Below are positions 1-7,649 of a stretch of 64,000 bases of DNA, one piece after another. The DNA is taken from contig NZ_CP128170.1 of the NCBI RefSeq assembly GCF_030347395.1, forward strand, positions 2,666,001 through 2,730,000, in the 5' to 3' direction. Source of the stretch: Microbacterium sp. ET2 (GTDB lineage: Bacteria > Actinomycetota > Actinomycetes > Actinomycetales > Microbacteriaceae). How positions within the stretch are numbered: the stretch's first letter is position 1; each line of letters begins with the position of its first letter. The notes under the pieces are model-generated. The model did not search any database. It saw nothing but the letters and a program-made list of their open reading frames with translations, and was not told the DNA's origin. The position numbers were made by a program, and so were the translations under genes.

Positions 1-335
1 GGGTGACCGCCGCCGGCGAAGAGGACGGCGAGGAGGAAGGCCACGACGGTGAGCCGGATGAGGGTGACCACGTTCGCGCCGCCGAGACGTGCGAACGGGT
101 GGTGACGGGAGAGGGCGACGGTGGACCCGACGAGCGCGAGGGTGAGCGCCGCCGCGGCGGCCAGGATCGCCTCGATCGGAAGACCGATGGCAAGGGTCCC
201 CGCCATCGCCGCGCCGAGGCAGATGAGGGTCAGGGGCGTGAACCGGGACACAGCGGGCCGGTTTTCGGCCGTGTCGGAGTGACCGGCCGCGGCGTGCGGT
301 GCTCCCGTGGCCGTGCTCTCACGGGCGACGGTCAT
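1..335 (-). CDS. CDP-alcohol phosphatidyltransferase-like membrane protein, 5' part only
   Basis: The gene runs off the left edge; about 111 N-terminal residues are visible from the ATG at 335. They read as a polar 30-residue N-terminus, hydrophobic segments around residues 33-65, then GGANVVTLIR followed by another hydrophobic stretch. An (A)N-x-VTL-x-R motif before a membrane helix is typical of the start of the CDP-alcohol phosphatidyltransferase domain, but the diagnostic DG-x2-AR motif lies outside the window, so the family call is inference. It starts 9 nt after the DUF421 gene on the same strand and is probably cotranscribed with it. Confidence 0.5.
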   Translation of the reverse strand, partial: MTVARESTATGAPHAAAGHSDTAENRPAVSRFTPLTLICLGAAMAGTLAIGLPIEAILAAAAALTLALVGSTVALSRHHPFARLGGANVVTLIRLTVVAFLLAVLFAGGGH

Positions 336-344
336 GACTCGACG

Positions 345-875
345 CTACCGCCCGCGCGAGCGGGTGGCGCTGATTGCGAGGTCTCCGAGGGCTGAACCGT
401 CGCCAAGGGAGCTCTTCGGGATGACGCTGATCCGACCGTTGCTCTCGAGGATGACGGCGGCGATCGCGGCGAGATCGCCCTGCCCGGTCTGCCGCACCGC
501 CTGCGTCACATCAGCCGGCGACACCCGGTTGCGCTTGAGGCTGGAATGGTCCATCCGGCCGTCGCGGAGGAGCACGCTCGGCTCGGCGGTCACGGCCTTG
601 CGGGCGCCGCCGGACCGGGAGGTGACGAAGGCGACGACGATCTGCAGGATCACGAGGAGGAGGAGCGCGGCCGCCCCCTCCCAGAACGACACGTCGGAGC
701 TCAGCAGGATCGTCGCGAGCGTCGAGCCGAGTGCGACCGTCACGATGAAATCGAAGGCGTTGAGCTGCGCGAGCGTGCGCTTCCCCGATACGCGAAGGGA
801 GACGATGAGGGCCGCGTAGGCGGCGACCCCGACGGCGATGACGCGGAGGATGTCGGACCAGCTGTCGAACCACAT
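345..875 (-). CDS. DUF421 (YetF/YcaP-type) membrane protein
   Basis: A 176-residue protein with two or three N-terminal membrane helices (about residues 10-85) and a soluble C-terminal domain. The stretch RVSGKRTLAQLNAFDFIVTVALGS is the hallmark of DUF421/YetF proteins (KR-x2-x-x-x-x-DF-x-x-x-x-x-GS), and the C-terminal half (RDGRMDHSSLKRNRVS...) fits the YetF cytoplasmic domain. Length is usual for actinobacterial members. The biochemical function is not established. It appears to be the first gene of a short operon with the phosphatidyltransferase-like gene 9 nt downstream. Confidence 0.85.
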   Translation of the reverse strand: MWFDSWSDILRVIAVGVAAYAALIVSLRVSGKRTLAQLNAFDFIVTVALGSTLATILLSSDVSFWEGAAALLLLVILQIVVAFVTSRSGGARKAVTAEPSVLLRDGRMDHSSLKRNRVSPADVTQAVRQTGQGDLAAIAAVILESNGRISVIPKSSLGDGSALGDLAISATRSRGR

Positions 876-967
876 CCGGCCACGGTAGGCGCGCGTGGGG
901 TCTGCGGCGAACCGGGTTGCGCGACGGAATGTCTCTCGCTATCCGCGACGCGGGAAGGCCCAGGACA

Positions 968-3229
968 TCACGCCGCGGTGACCTCGGCCTCATCGGCCTC
1001 CTCGCGGGGGTCTATCCCGAAATTGTCGCGGAACACGAAATCGGGGTCGTAGCGTCGCTTGATCTCGCGCAGGCGGGCCAGGGTCGCGGGTGGGAAGGCC
1101 TCGCGGATGCGCTCGGGGCGCAGGGACGAATCGAAGCTGAGATAGGCACCTGTGCTGTGGGCCGCGATGTCGCGCCACGCGGCATCCACTCGCGCCTCAC
1201 TGCCGCCGAGGGCCAGGGCGGAGAAGGCGGCGGAACGGTGTGCGTAGGCAGTGGCGTCGGGCGAGACGTCGGAGACGGCACCGCCCACCGCCCGGAGCTG
1301 GAAGAAGGCGATCGCGCCGGTGCCCAGCATCCGCTCGGTGGCCTCCGCGACCTCGGGGGTGATCCGTTCCAGCATGCCCGAGCGGGAGTACGGTTCGCCG
1401 GCGCCGTGCTGCGGCCCGAGGTCGGCGTTGGCCATCACCTGGGCGTAGGTCGTCAGCTGGACCGATTGCTGCACGAGCGGCGCGAGATCCGCGAACGGCT
1501 GGAGCCGGTCGACGATCGTGGTCGGGTCGTCCGCATCCACCATGCCGTACAGCTGGACGATGTGCGGCTCTCCCTGCTGCGTCCGTGCGGTGAGGAGGAA
1601 GAGCGTGGTGTCGCGCGGGGCCCCGGTCATCATCCGGCCGAAGTCGACGAGGAAGCCGGCGAGGTCGTCGACCGCGAAGGCGAGCTGCACCCAGGCCACA
1701 CGATCGACCTCGACGGCTTCGAACTCGAAGCCGGTGACGATGCCGAGGTTCGCACCCGCGCCGCGGACGGCCCAGAACAGATCGGGGTGATGATCTTCGT
1801 CGGCACGCACGAGGCTGCCGTCGGCGAGCATGATCTCGGCGGCGCGCAGCCGATCGATGGTGAGCCCGTGCGATCGGGAGAGGAAGCCGATGCCGCCGGC
1901 GGTGGCGAGCCCCCCGACGCCGACCCCGCCGTAGTCGCCCGAGCTGAGCGCCCACCCGTACTCCGACAGGGCGGCGGCGACCTCCATCCATCGCGCTCCG
2001 GGCCCGACGCGGACGAGTCGTCGATCGGCGTCGATCACCTCGATGGCGTTCAGGCGCCGCAGGTCGATGACGATCCCGCCGTCGTTGGTGCTGCGACCGC
2101 TGATGCCGTGCCCGCCGCTGCGGACGGCCAGCGGAAGAGCCGGATGCCGGCGGGCGAACGCGAGAGCCGCGGCCACCTCGGGGGTGTCGCCCGGTTGCAG
2201 CACGATCCCGGGGGACCCTCCCCGCATGTACGTCGAGCGGACGTCGGGGTAGTCGAAATCGCCGGGCTCGACGACGCGCATCCCCTCGGGGACGTCGTCG
2301 TAGGCGATGCCCTCTCGCCGCGCGGCGAGCGCGACCGAGGAGCGTGCGGACGCGGCGGCGGTGGCACGGGATCGACGCTCTTGCGCGACGAGGTCTCGCA
2401 CGGCAGGCGCGATGTCTTCGCCGAAGGTGCGGAGGAGCCCCGGGTCGTCGGTGGCGAGGATGAAGGTCGAGATGCCGTCTTCGAGGGCGAAAGTCGCCAC
2501 CTGTTCGATCCACTCGCGCGGATCGGCGGACAGTCGTCCGATGTTCAGCAGGCGTCGGATGTCGGTGGGCGCTCGGCCCGCTCCCGCCGCTGCCTCATCG
2601 ATCGCGGCGTTGCCGCGTGCGAGGTCGCCCGGCTGCAAGTAGGCGAGGGACGGCAGCCAGCCGTCGGCCTTGCGTCCGGTGAGCGCGAGCATCCGGGGCT
2701 TGAGTGCGCCGATGATGATCGGCATGTCATGGGCGGGCCGTGGGCCGCGCTTGGCGCCGTGCATCCGGTAGTAGGTGCCCTCGGTGAAGACGCCGCGCCT
2801 CTCGTCGGTGTTCCACAGTTCGCGGATGACCTCGATCCCCTCCGCCAGGGCTGTGACGGCCTGACCGGGGGTGAGCCGTCGTCCGCCCATCGCCTCGATG
2901 GCGTCCCAGAATGCACCCGCACCCAGGGCAAGGTCGAAACGCCCACCCGAGAGCCTGTCGAGACTCGCTGCGGAGCGGGCGACGACCGCCGGGGGGCGAA
3001 GCGGGATGTTCAGGACGTTCGGGGCGATGCGCACGCGATCGGTCCGTGCCGCGACCCAGGTCATGAGAGTCCAGGTGTCCAGGAACGCGGGCTGGTACGG
3101 GTGGTCCTGGAAGGTGACGATGTCGAGCCCGGCCACCTCGGAGAGCTGCGCCAGGGCGACCGGGATCTCGGGGTCTGCGGCGGTGGGAGTGATGAAGGCG
3201 CCGAATTCGAGCGCGTGTCCGTAGTCCAT
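968..3229 (-). CDS. Luciferase-like (LLM) monooxygenase fused to a berberine-bridge-type FAD oxidoreductase
   Basis: A 753-residue two-enzyme fusion. Residues 1 to about 290 are a luciferase-like TIM barrel (EFGAFITPT start; RVRIAPNVLNIPLRPPAV; SGGRFDLALGAG), the family using FMN or F420. Residues about 335-753 form an FAD-binding PCMH/BBE oxidoreductase: LAVRSGGHGISG with H374 in the position of the covalent FAD-linking histidine, GGLATAGGIGFLSR, and the C-terminal BBE motif YDPDFVFRDNFGIDP near 727-741. No cysteine is seen where bicovalent enzymes have their second flavin link, so FAD attachment would be single. Start chosen for the GAGGA ribosome site 6 nt upstream. It lies 8 nt after the TetR gene. 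Substrate unknown. Confidence 0.88.
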   Translation of the reverse strand: MDYGHALEFGAFITPTAADPEIPVALAQLSEVAGLDIVTFQDHPYQPAFLDTWTLMTWVAARTDRVRIAPNVLNIPLRPPAVVARSAASLDRLSGGRFDLALGAGAFWDAIEAMGGRRLTPGQAVTALAEGIEVIRELWNTDERRGVFTEGTYYRMHGAKRGPRPAHDMPIIIGALKPRMLALTGRKADGWLPSLAYLQPGDLARGNAAIDEAAAGAGRAPTDIRRLLNIGRLSADPREWIEQVATFALEDGISTFILATDDPGLLRTFGEDIAPAVRDLVAQERRSRATAAASARSSVALAARREGIAYDDVPEGMRVVEPGDFDYPDVRSTYMRGGSPGIVLQPGDTPEVAAALAFARRHPALPLAVRSGGHGISGRSTNDGGIVIDLRRLNAIEVIDADRRLVRVGPGARWMEVAAALSEYGWALSSGDYGGVGVGGLATAGGIGFLSRSHGLTIDRLRAAEIMLADGSLVRADEDHHPDLFWAVRGAGANLGIVTGFEFEAVEVDRVAWVQLAFAVDDLAGFLVDFGRMMTGAPRDTTLFLLTARTQQGEPHIVQLYGMVDADDPTTIVDRLQPFADLAPLVQQSVQLTTYAQVMANADLGPQHGAGEPYSRSGMLERITPEVAEATERMLGTGAIAFFQLRAVGGAVSDVSPDATAYAHRSAAFSALALGGSEARVDAAWRDIAAHSTGAYLSFDSSLRPERIREAFPPATLARLREIKRRYDPDFVFRDNFGIDPREEADEAEVTAA

Positions 3230-3237
3230 GGGAATCC

Positions 3238-3795
3238 TCAGGGCGTGGGTGGTGTGGAGATGCCGGCGAGCAGGATGTCGAGCAGCAGCGCCTCATCGGC
3301 CGGGGCTCCGAGACGGACGGCATGTTCGATGCCGCACACGAGGCGATGCAGCCGGCCTGCGGTGAGATCGCGGCGGACGATGCCGGCGCGCTGTGCCCGG
3401 ACGAGCACGGCTTCGTATCCGCGGAAGATCTGCCCGCGCGCCGCGGCGCAGGCGTCGTGCACGGCCGGCTCCGCGCGGGCCATGTCGGTGAGGAGGGGCT
3501 CCAGTCCAGCGTCTTCGAGTTGCAGTCGGAGCGCCGTGGCAAGGAAACCGCGCAGGGCCGCGCCGGGATCCGGCTCCTCGGCGGCGACACGGCCCGCTTC
3601 GGCGAGACGTTCGAGCGCGTCGAGACTGAGCGCTTCGACAAGCGCGCGCGGAGTGGGGAAGTGGCGATAGACGGTCCCGATCCCGACCCCGGCGTCACGT
3701 GCGACGTCGTTGAGACGGAGTGCGCGGAGGTCGTGAGTACGTGCCGCCTCGAGGATGCGGCTGCGACTGCGGACGGCGTCCGCACGTGGTGTCAT
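3238..3795 (-). CDS. TetR-family transcriptional regulator
   Basis: A 185-residue protein with the N-terminal TetR helix-turn-helix at about residues 26-47 (LRLNDVARDAGVGIGTVYRHF) and a variable ligand domain after it. It is the promoter-proximal gene of a two-gene unit whose second member, the LLM-BBE fusion, begins 8 nt downstream. A perfect inverted repeat 19-39 nt upstream of the start codon (3814-3834) is the likely operator, suggesting autoregulation and control of the fusion enzyme. Ligand unknown; probably the substrate or product of the oxidoreductase (inference). Confidence 0.92.
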   Translation of the reverse strand: MTPRADAVRSRSRILEAARTHDLRALRLNDVARDAGVGIGTVYRHFPTPRALVEALSLDALERLAEAGRVAAEEPDPGAALRGFLATALRLQLEDAGLEPLLTDMARAEPAVHDACAAARGQIFRGYEAVLVRAQRAGIVRRDLTAGRLHRLVCGIEHAVRLGAPADEALLLDILLAGISTPPTP

Positions 3796-3813
3796 GCGTC
3801 CAGGCTACACCTG

Positions 3814-3834
3814 AAACGGATGAACTATCCGTTT
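3814..3834. promoter_or_regulatory. Likely operator of the TetR/LLM-BBE operon
   Basis: A perfect 8-bp inverted repeat, AAACGGAT (3814-3821) and ATCCGTTT (3827-3834), separated by 5 bp. It is AT-richer than its surroundings and sits just upstream of the TetR start. Size and symmetry match TetR operators. It overlaps the last codons of the upstream glycerate kinase gene, so readthrough from that gene would cross a bound repressor. Confidence 0.7.
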
Positions 3835-4922
3835 AATCTCCGAGCGAGCAGTGAACCAGCGTTCCGCAGCCAGCGCGCCGGCTCGGCGAGCGCCCGGGCC
3901 GACGAGCCGGCGAGGTCGGTCAGCGACACCCAGTCGAGGAGACCCGACCGGGGTACGTCGGCGGCGACGTGGCCCGCGACGAGCGCGACCGGTACGCCGT
4001 GCGTCGTCGCGAGATCCTGCACGTACGCCACGGTCTTGCCCGCTGCAGAAGAAGCATCGAACGACCCCTCGCCGGTGATGACGAGGGATGCCGCGGCGAG
4101 TCGTGCCGGCAGGTCGATCAGCTGCGCCACCGCCGGGGCGCCCGGGACGAGGTGCGCGCCCCACGCGAGCAGTCCGAAGCCGGTGCCGCCGGCGGCTCCC
4201 GCGCCCGGGGAGTCGGGGTCGACCTCGAGAAGGTCCGCGTAGCGGGCGAGCGCGGTGTCGAGGAGAGGGATGTCGCCGGGCGTCGCGCCCTTCTGCGGGC
4301 CGAACACCGCGGCCGCCCCGCGCTCGCCGAGGAGGGGGCTGGTCACGTCGGTGAGGACGGTCACGCCACCCGGCGGCAGGGGAGCGAGGTTCTGCAGATG
4401 GACGTGCGCGACGGTTGCGAGCCCGCGCGCGCCCGGCGCAATCGGCCGCCCCGCGGCATCCGTGAAGTGCGCCCCCAGCGCGGTCAGCATGCCCGCGCCG
4501 CCGTCGGTCGAGGCGCTGCTGCCGATGCCGAGGATCAGTCGCGACACCCCGTGCGTGAGCGCTGCGGCGATCGCCTCGCCGAAACCTCGCGTATCGGCAT
4601 CCCACGGTCTGAGCTTCGGCGGTGTGCCGAGCAGCTCGATGCCGGAGGTCGAGGCGAGTTCCACCACGCCGGTCCCGTTCGGCGCGTCGTGGGTCGCGGG
4701 GAGCAGGAGCCAGGAGGACATCTGCTGCGCCCCGGGGATCGCCGCGGCGAAGGCCTCCAGGGTCCCCTCTCCGCCGTCGGCCATCGGGCACAGGATGATC
4801 TCGCGCCCGGGTTCGACGCTCCGCCACCCCTCGGCGATCGCGTGTGCAGCGTCAGCTGCGCGGATCGACCCTTTGAAGGAATCGATCGCGATGACGACCG
4901 GCGGGGCGGCAGAGTGAGTCAT
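3825..4922 (-). CDS. Glycerate kinase (family I, GarK/GlxK type)
   Basis: A 365-residue protein matching family I glycerate kinases over its whole length: DSFKGS at residues 14-19, PMADGGEGT, an LILGIGSSASTDGGAGM loop, LLGERGAAAVFGPQKGA and TGEGSFDASSAAGKT. The reaction is ATP-dependent phosphorylation of D-glycerate, feeding photorespiratory-type or glucarate/allantoin-derived glycerate into glycolysis. Length is normal. It is divergent from the HAD phosphatase gene (72 bp between starts). Its final codons contain the TetR operator of the next operon. No other glycerate or allantoin gene is adjacent. Confidence 0.93.
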   Translation of the reverse strand: MTHSAAPPVVIAIDSFKGSIRAADAAHAIAEGWRSVEPGREIILCPMADGGEGTLEAFAAAIPGAQQMSSWLLLPATHDAPNGTGVVELASTSGIELLGTPPKLRPWDADTRGFGEAIAAALTHGVSRLILGIGSSASTDGGAGMLTALGAHFTDAAGRPIAPGARGLATVAHVHLQNLAPLPPGGVTVLTDVTSPLLGERGAAAVFGPQKGATPGDIPLLDTALARYADLLEVDPDSPGAGAAGGTGFGLLAWGAHLVPGAPAVAQLIDLPARLAAASLVITGEGSFDASSAAGKTVAYVQDLATTHGVPVALVAGHVAADVPRSGLLDWVSLTDLAGSSARALAEPARWLRNAGSLLARRLNG

Positions 4923-4994
4923 GGTTCCGCCAGGCTAGGGCTGAACACGGCCGAACAGGCCCGACCCCCCTCCACGCCGCCTACCCTGGAAACC

Positions 4995-5795
4995 GTGAAT
5001 GATGGCCGTCGAACGCTGGTGGCCACCGACATCGACGGCACCCTCGTCCCCGACGGCACGCTCGAACTCCCCGCCTACACCGCGGACGTGCTCCGACGTC
5101 TCGACACCGCCGGCGTCCCCGTCGTCTTCGTCACCGGCCGACCGCTGCGGTGGATGACCGGCTTCTGGCCCCACGTCGGCCACCACGGCATGGCGATCGT
5201 CTCCAACGGCGCCATCACGTACGACGCCCACGCCCGCGAGATCGTGTCGTTCACGGGCATCGCGGCAGAGGAGGGTCTCGCGCTGTCCGCGGCCATCTCC
5301 GCCGCGCTCCCCGGCGCCCGATTCGCGATCGAGTGCGCTGACGGCATCCGTCTCGATCCGCGATTCGCCGCGCGCACCGCCGTCGCGGAGGCCCCGCGCG
5401 GTCCCCTCCCGGAGATCTGGACCGACCCGGCAATGAAGCTGCTGGTGCGCGATCCTGACGTCGACGCCGACCTCCTGCAGGGCGAGATCGCCACGATCGT
5501 CGGTGATGCCGCGACGGTCACCTGGACCATGCCGGGCCTGGTCGAGATCAGCGCGGCCGGCGTCACGAAGGCCAGTGCGCTGCACGTCCTCTGCGAGCGT
5601 CTGGGTGTCGACCCCGACAAGGTCATCGCGTTCGGCGACATGCCCAACGACATCCCGATGCTGTCGTGGGCGGGCACGAGCTACGCGATGGCCGGCGCGC
5701 ATCCGACGGTCCGTGAGATCGCCGATCGCACCGCGCCGCCGACGGCCGACGAGGGCGTCGCCCAGGTGCTCGAACACCTCTTCGCGCCCGCCTGA
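4995..5795 (+). CDS. HAD-superfamily (Cof-type) phosphatase
   Basis: A 266-residue HAD hydrolase. Motif I is TDIDGT with catalytic D12 and D14, motif II is VVFVTGRP, a lysine occurs in PAMKLL, and motif IV is GDMPND near residue 215. The large cap between motifs II and III marks the Cof/C2 class, typically sugar-phosphate or flavin-phosphate phosphatases. The reading frame is open far upstream, but homology begins only at residue 8 and GTG at 4995 is the start that keeps a normal length. Substrate cannot be assigned. Confidence 0.9.
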   Translation: MNDGRRTLVATDIDGTLVPDGTLELPAYTADVLRRLDTAGVPVVFVTGRPLRWMTGFWPHVGHHGMAIVSNGAITYDAHAREIVSFTGIAAEEGLALSAAISAALPGARFAIECADGIRLDPRFAARTAVAEAPRGPLPEIWTDPAMKLLVRDPDVDADLLQGEIATIVGDAATVTWTMPGLVEISAAGVTKASALHVLCERLGVDPDKVIAFGDMPNDIPMLSWAGTSYAMAGAHPTVREIADRTAPPTADEGVAQVLEHLFAPA

Positions 5796-5853
5796 TCGCG
5801 CCCGGCGTATCACCACCGCCCGGAGGTCCTCTTCCACGGGGAGGAGGGCACCG

Positions 5854-6363
5854 ATGTCCGTTCTTTCCGTTCCCGCCGTCGCACCGCCGGCTGTCAGCGC
5901 TGCGCCCCGCCGCGGCATCCGGTTCTGGGTTCGCCGCTATCTGCTCGCCGAGATCGTCGGCACCGCCACGCTCCTGCTCCTCGGCCTTCTGATCCTCGAG
6001 TGGATCACGCACCCTGTCGCCGTCGCCGTCGCCGCCATCATCGGCGAGAGCCTGGGGTTCTATGCCGTGCTCGCGGTGATCGTGCTCCTCGAGCAGCGCC
6101 GGCTCGGGCGCCGCGGCTTCCGAGCCCTCAGCCTCACCGTCGTCCTTCTCGTCGCCGAGTTCGGCGCCGCCGAGCTGGTCGATTCGTTCGTCGTCCGCCC
6201 CGCGGCGATCTCGCTCTGCGTGTGGCTCATCCCGGAGCCGTTCTGGGGGCTGCTGGCGGGGAAGATCCTCGCCGATCTCGTCTTCTACGCGATGGCCGCG
6301 ACCAGTTTCGTCCTCACGACCAAGACCCGGCTCCGCCCCGCACACCCGGAGAAGGCCTCATGA
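5854..6363 (+). CDS. Four-helix membrane protein, unknown function, coupled to a PLP decarboxylase
   Basis: A 169-residue protein with a short alanine/proline-rich N-terminus, an arginine patch and about four membrane helices (near residues 30-48, 55-78, 90-108 and 135-158). ATG 5854 follows a GGGGAGGAGGG ribosome site. The last codons overlap the start of the decarboxylase gene by 4 bp (ATGA), so translation is coupled. I do not recognise a defined family; the layout recalls small GtrA-like membrane proteins, but that is weak. The coupling suggests it handles the substrate or product of the decarboxylase (inference). Confidence 0.8.
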   Translation: MSVLSVPAVAPPAVSAAPRRGIRFWVRRYLLAEIVGTATLLLLGLLILEWITHPVAVAVAAIIGESLGFYAVLAVIVLLEQRRLGRRGFRALSLTVVLLVAEFGAAELVDSFVVRPAAISLCVWLIPEPFWGLLAGKILADLVFYAMAATSFVLTTKTRLRPAHPEKAS

Positions 6364-7592
6364 ATGAGACCCCCACCGACCTGATCGAGCGCCGTCGACG
6401 TGAGTGCGCGACGGTGATGAAGACGGATGCCGCGCGTGCGGCCGTCGCACTCCATGGCACGCCGGTGCTGCTGCTCGACCCCTCGATCGTCGTGCGCCAG
6501 TACACCAGGCTGCGGGACGCGCTGCCCTTCGTCCGCTTCCACTACGCGGTGAAAGCCTGCGCGCACCCGGCGGTGATCGCCGCGCTCGCCGAGGAGGGAT
6601 GCGACTTCGATGTCGCCTCGGGCGAGGAGATCGGGCTCCTCGACGACCACGGTGTTCTCGACGGCGGAGATGGGGCAGAGCGCGTCATCCACACGCACCC
6701 CATCAAGAAGGCCGTCGAGATCCGAGAGGCGCTCGCCGCGGGCATCCGCACCTTCGTCGTCGACAACGAGACCGAGCTCGAGAAGTTCCGCGAACACCGC
6801 CGGGCCGGCGTGCGACTGCTCGTCCGCCTGGCGTATCGGAGTCCCCACGCCGGCAGCGACCTGTCGAGCAAATTCGGAGTGGATGCCGACCGTGCGGCGG
6901 CCATCGTCACCCGCGCCGACGCCGTCGGTCTCACCGTGGCGGGGTTCAGCTTCCACGTCGGGAGCCAGCTCGACGACCCCGCGCGATTCGCCGCGGCCAT
7001 CCACGACACCGCCGCTCTGATGACCCGGCTCGAGGTGGAGCGGGGTCGCCGGTTCACGGTGCTCGACATCGGCGGCGGGTTCCCCGTCGCCTACGACCGA
7101 CCGGTCGCGGAGCTCGAGGAGGTCGCTCGGGCGATCCGTCCGGCGCTCACCTCGCTCGCCGAGCACTACGAGATCCTGGCTGAACCCGGCCGCATCCTCG
7201 TCGCCGAATCGGCGCTCCTCGTCACGAGCATCGACGGCCTCGCCGACCGGCCCGACGGCCGCTGGTTCTACCTCGACGACGGGCTGTACGGCTCGTACTC
7301 GAACGTGCTCACCGAGGGCGTGAATCCGCTGGTCTTCGCCGAACGCGACCTCGCCGGCGCGACCGGTCCTCGCATCAGCGCGACGCTCGCCGGCCCGACG
7401 TGCGACTCCGCCGACGTCATCACCCGGGGCGCGGACATGCCCGAGCTGCGCATCGGCGACCTCGTCGTCAGCCCGGCGATGGGCGCCTACACCTCGGTGA
7501 CCGCGACCCGCTTCAACGGGCGCCCGTTCACCCCGGTCGCCGTTCTCACCCCGGTCCGCCGGCCCGCCGGGGCGATGTCCAGACTGACGTGA
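6360..7592 (+). CDS. Fold-type III PLP decarboxylase (ornithine/lysine/diaminopimelate decarboxylase family)
   Basis: A 410-residue alanine-racemase-fold decarboxylase. The Schiff-base lysine is K65 in HYAVKACAHP; further motifs are FDVASGEEI, FHVGSQ, DIGGGFP (phosphate binding), LAEPGR, and GPTCDSADV with the catalytic cysteine found in ornithine-type enzymes. The CDSAD motif favours ornithine/diamine-type decarboxylases over DapDC, so polyamine synthesis is the first guess. Start at ATG 6360, overlapping the stop of the membrane protein by 4 bp. The N-terminal 20 residues precede the conserved barrel. Confidence 0.88.
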   Translation: MNETPTDLIERRRRECATVMKTDAARAAVALHGTPVLLLDPSIVVRQYTRLRDALPFVRFHYAVKACAHPAVIAALAEEGCDFDVASGEEIGLLDDHGVLDGGDGAERVIHTHPIKKAVEIREALAAGIRTFVVDNETELEKFREHRRAGVRLLVRLAYRSPHAGSDLSSKFGVDADRAAAIVTRADAVGLTVAGFSFHVGSQLDDPARFAAAIHDTAALMTRLEVERGRRFTVLDIGGGFPVAYDRPVAELEEVARAIRPALTSLAEHYEILAEPGRILVAESALLVTSIDGLADRPDGRWFYLDDGLYGSYSNVLTEGVNPLVFAERDLAGATGPRISATLAGPTCDSADVITRGADMPELRIGDLVVSPAMGAYTSVTATRFNGRPFTPVAVLTPVRRPAGAMSRLT

Positions 7593-7649
7593 CACGATAG
7601 ACGACGCTCCGCCTTGAAGAAGGCGCATCACAGTCAAGGAGGGGCGCTC

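Noticed and set aside
917..3670. A 917-codon open frame on the plus strand opposite the LLM-BBE fusion
   Set aside because: Composition is charged and repetitive with no domain; it is the complement of two well-supported genes and exists only because stop codons are rare in very GC-rich DNA.
3969..4994. Open frame upstream of and in frame with the HAD phosphatase
   Set aside because: It is antisense to glycerate kinase and has no HAD similarity before GTG 4995.
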